From Gemmatimonadota bacterium (GTDB lineage Bacteria > Gemmatimonadota > Gemmatimonadetes > Gemmatimonadales > GWC2-71-9), in the NCBI GenBank assembly GCA_022573095.1, contig JACZUR010000042.1, forward strand, positions 1 through 11,896: a stretch of DNA of 11,896 bases, in the 5' to 3' direction. Each line of letters begins with the position of its first letter. The first letter of the stretch is position 1. The notes under the pieces were generated by a model. That model was not told where the DNA came from, ran no database searches, and was given only the letters and a program-made list of their open reading frames with translations. Positions 1 to 7,297 of this stretch are shown here, in pieces. Both the position numbers and the translations under genes were made by a program.

Positions 1-1062
1 TCGGTTCGGGAGCTAATGGAAACCGGAATTCAGCCCGACATCCTTATTTGCCGCAGTGAACACCCCTTGGGTGAGGGTGTGAAACGCAAGATCGCGTCCT
101 TCTGCAACGTCGATTTCGGATGTGTTATCGAGAATCGCAACGTTGAGACGATTTACCAGGTGCCGCTCGAGTTGAATCGGCAGGGCATGGATAAGGAAGT
201 TTGCCGGCGATTGGGCTTGGAAACGAAGGATCCCGACTTGCGGCCGTGGCGTGTGCTCGTGGATCGCGTGTTATACCCTGCAGATACAGTTAAGATTGCG
301 ATTGTTGGCAAGTATACTGAACTCTCCGATGCCTACACGTCCGTTCGGGAGTCGCTGGTTCACGGCGGGATGGCGAACGATGTTGGGGTAGAACTAGAGT
401 GGATTAGCAGCGCAAAGTTCCAGGATTTGGAGACCGCCGGTGAGATTCTCAACGACTGCCATGGGTTGCTTGTACCGGGCGGCTTCGGTGAGCGCGGCGT
501 TGAAGGCATGGTGGAGGCGGTGCGCTGGGCGCGCGAGAATGAATTGCCGTTCCTGGGAATTTGCCTTGGTTTGCAGACCGCTGTTATCGAATTCGCCCGA
601 AACGTCTGCAACTTGGTTGAGACGAATTCGAGCGAGTTCATGGCGGAGTGTGAGAACCCCGTTATATCGCTGATGGATTCCCAACAAGATGTGAAGGATG
701 TTGGCGGTACCATGCGCTTGGGTGCGTATCCATGTAGGCTCGTTCCCGGTTCGAGAGCGGCGCAGATCTATGGAGCCAAGGAGGTCAGCGAACGGCATCG
801 GCATCGCTACGAGGTTAACAACGAATACCGCGGTATCCTTGGTGAATATGGAATGCGCTGCACCGGCTTATCACCTGATGGGTCTCTGGTAGAGATTCTA
901 GAAGTTGTCGACCATCCGTGGTATGTCGGTTGTCAGTTCCATCCTGAATTGAGGTCACGTCCCGACAATCCCCATCCATTATTTGTGAGTTTCGTCGCTG
1001 CCACACACGCGCGGAAGAAAAGCATCGTGGAAACCGAGGATATGGCGAACGCGGGAGCGTGA
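1..1062 (+). CDS. pyrG: CTP synthase, C-terminal part (5' end outside window)
   Basis: Cytoplasmic CTP synthase makes CTP from UTP, ATP and glutamine, the last step of de novo pyrimidine nucleotide synthesis. The frame is open to base 1 and the residues before the first ATG (SVREL) already fit the synthase domain, so the ATG at 16 is not the start. About 353 residues are present, against roughly 530-550 in the full enzyme. They hold the end of the amidoligase (synthase) domain (QPDILICRSE, YQVPLELNRQG) and the whole class I glutamine amidotransferase domain. The nucleophile is Cys in GICLGLQ (codon at 562), preceded by the oxyanion motif PGGFGERG. The His and Glu of the triad are in FHPEL (codons at 940 and 946). 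The stop directly abuts the kdsA start. A pyrG-kdsA pairing is common in diderms and makes sense because CTP is needed to activate KDO. Confidence 0.97.
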   Translation, partial: SVRELMETGIQPDILICRSEHPLGEGVKRKIASFCNVDFGCVIENRNVETIYQVPLELNRQGMDKEVCRRLGLETKDPDLRPWRVLVDRVLYPADTVKIAIVGKYTELSDAYTSVRESLVHGGMANDVGVELEWISSAKFQDLETAGEILNDCHGLLVPGGFGERGVEGMVEAVRWARENELPFLGICLGLQTAVIEFARNVCNLVETNSSEFMAECENPVISLMDSQQDVKDVGGTMRLGAYPCRLVPGSRAAQIYGAKEVSERHRHRYEVNNEYRGILGEYGMRCTGLSPDGSLVEILEVVDHPWYVGCQFHPELRSRPDNPHPLFVSFVAATHARKKSIVETEDMANAGA

Positions 1063-1902
1063 ATGGCCCAACTGCTTCAGGGCAGGCCCTTGGTCATCGC
1101 GGGCCCCTGCGTTCTCGAAGACGGTGATGTAAACCTACGGATTGCCGAGCATCTCGTGAGAATGAGCGAGACACTCGGCATCGATTTCATCTACAAGGCT
1201 AGCTTCGACAAAGCCAACAGGACGCGTCTCGATGCGCCCCGCGGTCCCGGCCTCGACCGCGGCCTCGAAATTCTCTCCCAGATCGGGCGTTCGACAGGAC
1301 TCCCATTACTGACCGATGTACATGAACCGTCGCAGGTCAAGCCGTGCTGTGATGTTGTGGATGTGTTGCAGATTCCTGCTTTTTTGTGCCGTCAGACCGA
1401 TCTTCTAACTGAGGTGGGCCGCTGCGGAAAGTCCGTGAATATCAAGAAGGGTCAGTGGATGAAAGCTGAGGACATGGTTGGAGCAGTAGAAAAAGTGCGT
1501 TCAGGGGGGTGCACGGATGTCGCTGTGTCGGAACGCGGGACTTTCTTTGGGTACGGCGATCTGGTGGTGGACATGCGAAACTTCGACCGGCTTCGGGACA
1601 TAACGGGGTGTACAGTGGTATTCGATATGACGCATTCGGTCCAGAGGCCCGGGTCAGGGTCGGACGGATCCAGCGGCGGCAGCCGGGAGAACGTGCGATC
1701 GTTGGCGGCGGCAGCAGCAGCGGCGGGAGCGGACGGTTTCTTCATCGAAACCCATCCCGAACCGGACAACGCGTCGAGCGACGCGGCTACTATCTGGCCG
1801 TTGGAGGAATTGGAGCCACTTCTGGCCCATGTTCTGGAACTGTGGAGAACTCGGGAACGATGTCTGAGTGACAAACCAACGACAGTCGAATGGAAGAGTT
1901 AG
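1063..1902 (+). CDS. kdsA: 3-deoxy-D-manno-octulosonate 8-phosphate synthase, metal-dependent type
   Basis: KdsA condenses phosphoenolpyruvate with arabinose-5-phosphate to give KDO-8-phosphate, which feeds the inner core of LPS. The 279 residues match the usual length. Visible motifs are IAGPCVLE near the N-terminus, FDKANRT (residues 48-54), DVHEPSQ (85-91), DMTHSVQ (188-194) and THPEPDNASSDAAT near the C-terminus. The four metal ligands of the class II enzyme from Aquifex (Cys, His, Glu, Asp) appear as Cys16, His191, Glu229 and Asp240 with nearly identical spacing. The E. coli enzyme has Asn instead of this Cys and needs no metal. A run of seven alanines lies near residues 215-221. The ATG immediately follows the pyrG stop, with GGGAG at 1053-1057 as a likely ribosome binding site. 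kdsD and kdsC, often nearby, are not in the window. Confidence 0.96.
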   Translation: MAQLLQGRPLVIAGPCVLEDGDVNLRIAEHLVRMSETLGIDFIYKASFDKANRTRLDAPRGPGLDRGLEILSQIGRSTGLPLLTDVHEPSQVKPCCDVVDVLQIPAFLCRQTDLLTEVGRCGKSVNIKKGQWMKAEDMVGAVEKVRSGGCTDVAVSERGTFFGYGDLVVDMRNFDRLRDITGCTVVFDMTHSVQRPGSGSDGSSGGSRENVRSLAAAAAAAGADGFFIETHPEPDNASSDAATIWPLEELEPLLAHVLELWRTRERCLSDKPTTVEWKS

Positions 1903-1903
1903 A

Positions 1904-2434
1904 ATGCGTGTAATTCGATTTGCGATGGGCTTGATCGCGTTTGTGGCGTGCTCTTCAGCGGATCAGCCACCTACTACTGTCGTGCCCGGCTCAGATGCGG
2001 ACCAGATGTTGTTCGGTCTTTCGCTCGTAGTAACATCGGATGGTTTAATTAGGGTGGCGCTTGAAGCGGATACCGCCTACCAGTACGAGGCGAGACAGGT
2101 TTCGGAGCTACGAGGCCTGACCGTTCATTTTTATAACAATTTCGGCGAACGAACATCAACTCTCACTGCGCGTGAGGGGACCTACGATTGGCGCACGGAG
2201 GATATGGAGGCGAGAGGAGATGTTGTGGCGACGACGCCCGATCAGAGGCGTCTGTCTACTGAGATCCTGATCTTTACGATGGCGACGAACGAGATATCGG
2301 GTTCCGAGCCGTTTGTTTTTACTGCTCCGGATCAGCGTTTGGTGGGGGAAAGTTTTACGTCGGATCCTGCTTTCAAGAACGTAGTCGCTTTACGTCCCAG
2401 CGGCACCTTGGGCCGGCTGGATCTTGATAGATAA
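1904..2434 (+). CDS. lptC: LPS export ABC transporter periplasmic protein LptC, probable lipoprotein
   Basis: LptC links the inner-membrane LptB2FG transporter to the periplasmic LptA bridge. The 176-residue product has the LptC pattern: a short N-terminal anchor and then one beta-jellyroll-type domain with phrases such as LTAREGTYDWRTEDMEARGDV and ISGSEPFVF. I chose the ATG at 1904, two bases after the kdsA stop, because GGAAGAG at 1892-1898 is a good ribosome binding site five bases upstream. A GTG at 1868 in the same frame would lie inside kdsA and add a charged leader before the signal. Residues 4-15 are hydrophobic and end in FVAC, so Cys16 may be lipidated; Phe at -3 is unusual for a lipobox. 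E. coli LptC instead keeps a transmembrane helix. Position upstream of lptA and lptB supports the assignment although sequence conservation in this family is low. Confidence 0.85.
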   Translation: MRVIRFAMGLIAFVACSSADQPPTTVVPGSDADQMLFGLSLVVTSDGLIRVALEADTAYQYEARQVSELRGLTVHFYNNFGERTSTLTAREGTYDWRTEDMEARGDVVATTPDQRRLSTEILIFTMATNEISGSEPFVFTAPDQRLVGESFTSDPAFKNVVALRPSGTLGRLDLDR

Positions 2435-3699
2435 TGGCTTCAGTTCCGAGATACGTGATCTGCGGTGCAGTGGCGGCAACCGTCCTGACCGGTAATCTCC
2501 AGGCGATCCAAGCAAACACATGCCAGGTCATAATGGACCACGTCGGCGGATCTGGTCAGCAGATCGAGCTGTCAGGCGGGCGGCTCCGTTATCACTTGGG
2601 AGGTGGCGTACGCGCCCATTGTCTTGGGGAACTGACGCGCATGGAGTCGGATAGTGTTGCTGGCTACTCGGATTTGCAACGCGTAGATTTCTTCCGTAAC
2701 GTTGTTTTCGTCGATACCAATGTGACGCTCACCTCAGACCGGGCGATCTACTACCTGGACGACGAACGGCTGCACGCCTTCGGTAACGTGGTCCTGACCA
2801 ATATGGTTACCGGATCGACTCTGTCGGGTCCTAATCTCACATACTCCAGGGCGGTCCGCGGGATTCGTGATTCGGTTGAAATATTCGCAACGGGACGGCC
2901 AACGGTCGAGTACCACGCCGCCGGTGAGAGTTCATCCGAACCCTATCTAATCGAGGGAGATCGCATCAGGTTTGAGGGTAATTCCAAGGTGTGGATGGGA
3001 GGCGCCGTGGAGATCACACGTAGCGACTTGCATGCCAGATCCGATTCGGCTTTTCTGGATATTGAGGCCAGCGAGGGCGAACTGATTGGTAACGCCGTCG
3101 TCAGGGGGCGAGACTCGTCTTCCTACCGGCTGAGTTCCAAGACGCTCCGGTATCGCTTCGGCGGGAGCGAGTTGGAGTGGATTCAGGCGAGAGACAGTGC
3201 TCATGCCGAAAGCTCTGATTGGGTTGTTGACGCCGACACCATTGAGTTGGCGATGGATGGTGGTCTGATTCAGAGTGCCGTGGCTTGGGGCGATTCGCTC
3301 TTGCCGGTAGCATCGTCCGCGGAGTACACGATCACGTCCGACAGCCTGGAGATAGACTCGCCCGATCAGGTCCTGGAGGAGCTGCGCGCGTTCGGTCACG
3401 CCATCGCACGGTCCGTATCTGCTCAGGATTCTGTCGAGGCCGACTGGATCGCGGGTGACACGCTTATCGTCACATTCAAATCAGGGGTAACGGGTAACCG
3501 CGTAATCGACGCGCTCGATGCTCAGGGGGAAGCGCGGGCGCTGTACGCGGTCTATGGGCAGGATACCTCTGGGAATCCGGGGTTCAACTATTCGCGAGGC
3601 GATAGGATCGTGGCGCGTTTCGCTGAGGGAGAGATTGACCGGATCGATGTTTTCGGCGAGGCCGACGGTGTATACCTCGAACCCCAGAGCGCGAGATGA
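2434..3699 (+). CDS. lptA: Long LptA/OstA-like periplasmic LPS transport protein
   Basis: LptA-type proteins form the periplasmic beta-jellyroll bridge that carries LPS from LptC to LptD. This product has 421 residues, more than twice E. coli LptA (185). After a hydrophobic signal peptide ending near residues 24-27 it shows repeated short beta-strand units of the OstA type, for example VDFFRNVVF, LTSDRAIYYLDDERLHAFGNV, IEGDRIRFEG, MGGAVEITR, LHARSDSAFLD and GDRIVARFAEGEIDRIDVFGEADG. At least two OstA-like blocks can be read, roughly 50-230 and 300-415. The start overlaps the lptC stop by one base (TAATG), suggesting translational coupling, since no strong ribosome binding site is visible. Flanking by lptC and lptB makes the role likely. 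Whether the extra length makes a longer bridge or replaces a partner is not visible here. It could alternatively be called an OstA-domain protein. Confidence 0.83.
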   Translation: MASVPRYVICGAVAATVLTGNLQAIQANTCQVIMDHVGGSGQQIELSGGRLRYHLGGGVRAHCLGELTRMESDSVAGYSDLQRVDFFRNVVFVDTNVTLTSDRAIYYLDDERLHAFGNVVLTNMVTGSTLSGPNLTYSRAVRGIRDSVEIFATGRPTVEYHAAGESSSEPYLIEGDRIRFEGNSKVWMGGAVEITRSDLHARSDSAFLDIEASEGELIGNAVVRGRDSSSYRLSSKTLRYRFGGSELEWIQARDSAHAESSDWVVDADTIELAMDGGLIQSAVAWGDSLLPVASSAEYTITSDSLEIDSPDQVLEELRAFGHAIARSVSAQDSVEADWIAGDTLIVTFKSGVTGNRVIDALDAQGEARALYAVYGQDTSGNPGFNYSRGDRIVARFAEGEIDRIDVFGEADGVYLEPQSAR

Positions 3700-4877
3700 C
3701 TGAAGGCATCGTCGCCCTTCTCGGCGAGGGCGACCCGTCGCTTCCGGTTGCGATAGCGTCCATGCTCAAAGTCGCCTCGGACGACGGGAGCGCTGCCTTT
3801 GGAGACCTGGCGGTGGCGTACCGGGCGGACCACATCGAGCTGACCCGAAGGGAACGAGGAGAAGCCGAGATGCAGAGGGGCTCGCTGTCGGTCGACGAGG
3901 TACGGCGCCACCTGAAGACATCGGTGATTCCACGTCTCGTGATGAAGAACGTCGTCCAGCCGGTCGACAACGACCTCGGTGATGCTTCCCAGATCCGCAT
4001 GGAAGATGAGATATGGTCAACCGTTCAGTCGGACCGCTTCGGTGTACGCGAGAAGTTGATGAAGATTGCTCTCGAGACAGTAAGGAGGACGGAAACTGCG
4101 GGTGGCTCGTCGTCGGCTTCAAACGGGTCGATTCTTAGGGCGGTTGGGCTCACCAAGTCCTACCAGCGGCGCCGAGTGGTGGATTCGGTGGACATTGAGC
4201 TGCGGCAGGGGGAGATCGTTGGGTTGTTGGGACCGAACGGGGCAGGGAAGACGACCACCTTCTATATGATCGTGGGCCTGATTCGTCCTGAAGCGGGGAA
4301 GATCTCAATCGATGACACAGATCTTTCCCGCAAGCCGATGTACAAACGCGCTAGACTGGGGATCGGGTATTTGGCGCAAGAGCCATCGATCTTTAGAAAA
4401 CTGACCGTCGAGCAGAACGTGATGGCGATTCTCGAAACTCTGCGGATGTCCGATGAAGAGCGACACGCACGGCTCGAGAATCTTCTGGACGAGTTATCGA
4501 TAAAGCATCTCCGGAAAGTTCCAGCTTACTCGCTGTCCGGTGGAGAACGCCGCAGGCTCGAGATCACTCGCTCGCTCGTGACCAGTCCCAAGTTCATGTT
4601 GCTCGACGAACCCTTTGCCGGTGTCGATCCGATTGCCGTTCATGATATTCAGACGATCGTCGCGAGCCTGCGCGGCAAGGGCATCGGAGTGCTTATCACG
4701 GATCACAATGTCGAGCAGACTCTCGATATCGTGGATCGCGCATATATCATGTTCGAGGGAGAGGTCCAGGTTTCGGGAACAGTGAGGGAACTGGTCTTCG
4801 ACGATCATGTGGCGGATGTCTATTTCGGCCCAACCCTGACGGCGAGACTCAGGGAACGCCTTGGAGCCGCCGCTTGA
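3696..4877 (+). CDS. lptB: LPS export ABC transporter ATPase LptB with unfamiliar N-terminal extension
   Basis: LptB is the cytoplasmic ATPase that powers LPS extraction with LptF and LptG (not in the window). Residues 146-393 are a full LptB: Walker A GPNGAGKTT (179-187), Q-loop AQEPSIF, signature LSGGE (280-284), Walker B FMLLDE with catalytic Glu305, FAGVDP, and the switch His337 in TDHNVEQT. This part closely resembles E. coli LptB, which has about 240 residues. Residues 1-145 have no counterpart in typical LptB and I do not recognise them. They read as a mostly helical, charged soluble domain (for example SLSVDEVRRHL, KLMKIALETVRR) followed by a Gly/Ser/Ala linker (TAGGSSSASNGS, 134-145). 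Codons in the extension are GC-ending like the rest, so it appears truly coding. The ATG overlaps the lptA stop by four bases (ATGA). No canonical in-frame start exists between 4089 and 4140 that would give a plain LptB. Confidence 0.95.
   Translation: MTEGIVALLGEGDPSLPVAIASMLKVASDDGSAAFGDLAVAYRADHIELTRRERGEAEMQRGSLSVDEVRRHLKTSVIPRLVMKNVVQPVDNDLGDASQIRMEDEIWSTVQSDRFGVREKLMKIALETVRRTETAGGSSSASNGSILRAVGLTKSYQRRRVVDSVDIELRQGEIVGLLGPNGAGKTTTFYMIVGLIRPEAGKISIDDTDLSRKPMYKRARLGIGYLAQEPSIFRKLTVEQNVMAILETLRMSDEERHARLENLLDELSIKHLRKVPAYSLSGGERRRLEITRSLVTSPKFMLLDEPFAGVDPIAVHDIQTIVASLRGKGIGVLITDHNVEQTLDIVDRAYIMFEGEVQVSGTVRELVFDDHVADVYFGPTLTARLRERLGAAA
4082..4088 (+). promoter_or_regulatory. Shine-Dalgarno-like AAGGAGG inside lptB at the domain boundary
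   Basis: AAGGAGG, a near-perfect anti-16S match, lies in the codons just before the Gly/Ser linker that joins the N-terminal extension to the LptB core. The following codons up to the core contain no in-frame ATG, GTG or TTG. The nearest is an out-of-frame GTG at 4102, and an in-frame ATT is at 4131. It may be a relic of a former separate lptB start, or simply two adjacent AGG arginine codons. Confidence 0.3.
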
Positions 4878-6331
4878 AACAGACTCTGCAACAGTCCACT
4901 TCTCTGCGACAGGAGTTGCGGATGAATCCTCGCCTGTATCAGGCGATGGACTTGCTCTACATGCCGTTGATGGAACTGCAACAGCACTTAAAGGAAGAAC
5001 TGCTCGTCAACCCGTTCCTCGAGATGGCAGATGCTGACGAAGAGTCCGAACAAGATGAAGTCTCTCTCGAGTCAAAGGAGGAAACAGAGGAACAGAACAA
5101 AGACGAAAACGAGGTTGATTGGGAAAATATTCTGCTCGATGGATTTCATTCCGCTCCCACTGTTTCGACCTTTGAAAATCGCGAGTTTTACGAGCGGGCG
5201 CCCGTAGCTGAGCGGGACCTCTCAGATCACCTGAGGGACCAGATCCAACTATTGGACATTGATGACTCTCAAATACCGCTTATCGAAGAAATACTCGGAA
5301 ACATAGGAGAAGATGGGTACCTGAAGGCGAGCCTCGATGAAGTTGTGGTGGGTGTGAACGCGTTGCTGCCGGATGATGGTGATGGTTCGGAAAGGGCGCA
5401 GCGGGCAAGATACACTTTCGAGCAGGCTGCGGAGGTCTTGGAAATGATCCAAGGTCTCGACCCCCCCGGTGTAGCGGCGCGCGATCTGCGAGAGTGTCTG
5501 CTGCTTCAGCTCGCCAGGATGGGAGATACCAACTCACTTACGTTAGAACTGGTCCGCGACAACTTCGATGAATTGATCTCGCACCGCTGGAGCGAGCTGG
5601 CAAAAATACGTGGGCTAGATCCTAAAGAGGTTCAGGATGCTACCGACCGCTTGGCCGTTCTCGATCCGAAACCGGGGTTGAGGTATGCAGTTTCGGGACA
5701 TGACTATGTGACCCCGGATCTCATCGTGGAAAAGATCGACGGCGACTATAAAGTGTTCCTGAACGACACCGGAACACCGCGCCTGCGGATCAGCCAAACC
5801 TACAAGAACATTGCGGCTGATAAGAAACAGTTCGTCGGTGAGAACAGGGAATTCATTACAAACAAACTGAATAGCGCGTCCTGGCTGATTCAGGCGATCG
5901 AACAGCGCCGCCAGACAATGCTCAAAGTGATGAACTTCATCGTGGATCGGCAGCGAGAGTTTTTTGACCAAGGCATCGAGCATCTCAAACCTTTGACCCT
6001 CCGCGAGGTCGCGGAAGTCATCGAGATGCATGAGTCCACGGTAAGCCGTGTGACGAACCAGAAGTATGTTCAGACGCCGAGAGGTCTCTTCCACCTCAAG
6101 TTCTTCTTTTCGAGCAGCCTGGGTACGGCCTCGGGGGAAGACGCCAGCGCGAGGTCGGTTAAAGCGCAGATAGAGAAACTGGTCTCGGGCGAGCAGAGTC
6201 AGCAGCCGCTGACGGACTCACAGCTGGGTGAAATGTTGAAGTCGCAGGGTATCAGCATCGCCCGGCGAACGGTTGCCAAGTATCGGGACCAACTTGGAAT
6301 CTTACCTGCACGAATGCGCAAGAGAATATGA
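4874..6331 (+). CDS. rpoN: RNA polymerase sigma-54 factor
   Basis: Sigma-54 directs RNA polymerase to -24/-12 promoters and needs an AAA+ enhancer-binding activator to open them; none is encoded in the window. The 485-residue product has all regions. Region I is Gln/Leu-rich and binds the activator (MKQTLQQ... LYQAMDLLYMPLMELQQHL, about 1-50). A very acidic region II follows (about 52-90). The core-binding domain comes next (for example LDPPGVAARDLRECLLLQL). The helix-turn-helix LREVAEVIEMHESTVSR starts at residue 376 and leads into the conserved KFFFSSSL stretch. The RpoN box ARRTVAKYR (463-471) reads the -24 element. I take the TTG at 4874 as start because the protein then begins MKQ like other RpoN; GGAG at 4863-4866 sits seven bases upstream and the TTGA overlaps the lptB stop. 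Placement after lptB is common in diderms, but hpf and ptsN do not follow here. Confidence 0.97.
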   Translation: MKQTLQQSTSLRQELRMNPRLYQAMDLLYMPLMELQQHLKEELLVNPFLEMADADEESEQDEVSLESKEETEEQNKDENEVDWENILLDGFHSAPTVSTFENREFYERAPVAERDLSDHLRDQIQLLDIDDSQIPLIEEILGNIGEDGYLKASLDEVVVGVNALLPDDGDGSERAQRARYTFEQAAEVLEMIQGLDPPGVAARDLRECLLLQLARMGDTNSLTLELVRDNFDELISHRWSELAKIRGLDPKEVQDATDRLAVLDPKPGLRYAVSGHDYVTPDLIVEKIDGDYKVFLNDTGTPRLRISQTYKNIAADKKQFVGENREFITNKLNSASWLIQAIEQRRQTMLKVMNFIVDRQREFFDQGIEHLKPLTLREVAEVIEMHESTVSRVTNQKYVQTPRGLFHLKFFFSSSLGTASGEDASARSVKAQIEKLVSGEQSQQPLTDSQLGEMLKSQGISIARRTVAKYRDQLGILPARMRKRI

Positions 6332-7287
6332 CATTAGCGCGGCGGAACTCTCGAGCTGAAGTAAGTGTGCTCGTTCCCGCAAAAGACGAAGCCGAAAACC
6401 TCCCTGAGTTTCTACGGCAGTGTGCGTCCGCGCTGGAAGGTGAAGATTCGAGTTACGAAGTGATCGTCGTGAACGACGGTAGCGAGGATGATACGGCTGA
6501 TGTGCTCGAGGAGCTGCGGGAGAAATACGAATTTCTTGGAGTGAGGTCGCACCGGAGCCGGCTTGGTATCGCGGATGCATTGCGAACGGCGGCCGACCAC
6601 GCTTCGGGAAGGATCTTCGTGTTCTATCCCGCTGACCTGCAGTTTGCGCCGGCAGAAATCCCGCAGCTAGTCGCGCCGATTTTGAGCGGCGAGGCGGACA
6701 TGGTCACCGGTAGGAAGGAAGGAGTCTACGAAAAGGCTTTCATTTCAGGAGTCTACAACTTCCTGTGTCGGCTGCTCTTCGGAATACGTGTGACCGACCT
6801 GAACGCGGTAAAGGCGTATCGCAGAGAGATAATGGATGTGTTGCCGCGCCGTCCGGACTGGCATCGGTTCATGGCGGTGGTTGCTTCTGCCGAAGGATTC
6901 ACTCTCACCGAAAGGCCGGTAACGCTGCATCCCCGCCGCGCCGGCCAATCGAAGTTCGGCCTCGCAAGGATCCCAGTGGGCGTACTGGATCTGATGTCGG
7001 TATGGTTCCAGGTGCGTTTTGGGCGAAAACCGATGCTGTTCTTCGGCTTATCGGGTGGGATTCTCTTCCTGCTCGGTTTCGTCACGGGAGTGTTCGCCCT
7101 GGTGCTCAGGTTTTGGTACGGATTCGGTTTCAGACCGCTGCTTGATCTCGTGATGGTGCTCGTGATCTCAGGCATCGTCCTGTTCGGATTTGGCTTCGTG
7201 GGGGAGATGCTCGCCGGCGCTCGCGAGGAGATCAGGCAGTTGAGCGCGGCCGTCGAGCGATTGAACGACTCGGAGCGAAACCGGTAA
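6328..7287 (+). CDS. GT2 glycosyltransferase, polyprenyl-phosphate sugar synthase type, two C-terminal membrane helices
   Basis: This 319-residue protein belongs to the dolichol/polyprenyl-phosphate glycosyltransferase branch of GT2 (DPMS/GtrB/CsbB-like), which transfers a sugar from a nucleotide sugar to polyprenyl phosphate on the cytoplasmic membrane face. The N-terminal fold starts with VSVLVPAKDEAENLPEFL. VVNDGS (47-52) binds the nucleotide and YPADLQFAP lies at 100-108. Two hydrophobic helices follow at about 236-262 and 272-294, the topology of CsbB and GtrB. The usual DxD reads PxD here: Pro101 takes the first Asp position and Asp103 is kept. The donor sugar cannot be told from sequence. 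The ATGA start overlaps the rpoN stop. Three genes downstream is a YfhO-like protein, the partner of CsbB in Firmicutes, which supports a membrane glycan-modification role. Confidence 0.88.
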   Translation: MTLARRNSRAEVSVLVPAKDEAENLPEFLRQCASALEGEDSSYEVIVVNDGSEDDTADVLEELREKYEFLGVRSHRSRLGIADALRTAADHASGRIFVFYPADLQFAPAEIPQLVAPILSGEADMVTGRKEGVYEKAFISGVYNFLCRLLFGIRVTDLNAVKAYRREIMDVLPRRPDWHRFMAVVASAEGFTLTERPVTLHPRRAGQSKFGLARIPVGVLDLMSVWFQVRFGRKPMLFFGLSGGILFLLGFVTGVFALVLRFWYGFGFRPLLDLVMVLVISGIVLFGFGFVGEMLAGAREEIRQLSAAVERLNDSERNR

Positions 7288-7297
7288 GCTCCTTCCG

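Noticed and set aside
1705..1734. GCG/GCA triplet run in kdsA as a phase-variable repeat
   Set aside because: It encodes seven alanines in a helix that is Ala-rich across the family, mixes GCG and GCA codons, and is a triplet repeat, so slippage would not shift the frame.
1452..1874. 140-codon open frame on the minus strand opposite kdsA
   Set aside because: It lies antisense to a well-supported enzyme gene, has low-complexity Ser/Arg/Pro composition and shows no recognisable family.
1868..1903. In-frame GTG at 1868 as the lptC start
   Set aside because: It lies within kdsA and would put a charged 12-residue leader before the signal sequence. ATG 1904 has a well-spaced GGAAGAG and gives a normal N-terminus.
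3584..4122. Several minus-strand open frames (up to 138 codons) opposite the lptA end and the lptB extension
   Set aside because: I considered whether the unfamiliar lptB extension is really an antisense gene. The plus-strand codons show clear GC-ending bias and the minus-strand products are Arg/Ser-rich without motifs, so these look like shadows.
5615..6094. 159-codon minus-strand open frame opposite rpoN
   Set aside because: rpoN motifs (core-binding region and helix-turn-helix) cover this stretch on the plus strand. The antisense product resembles no family I know.
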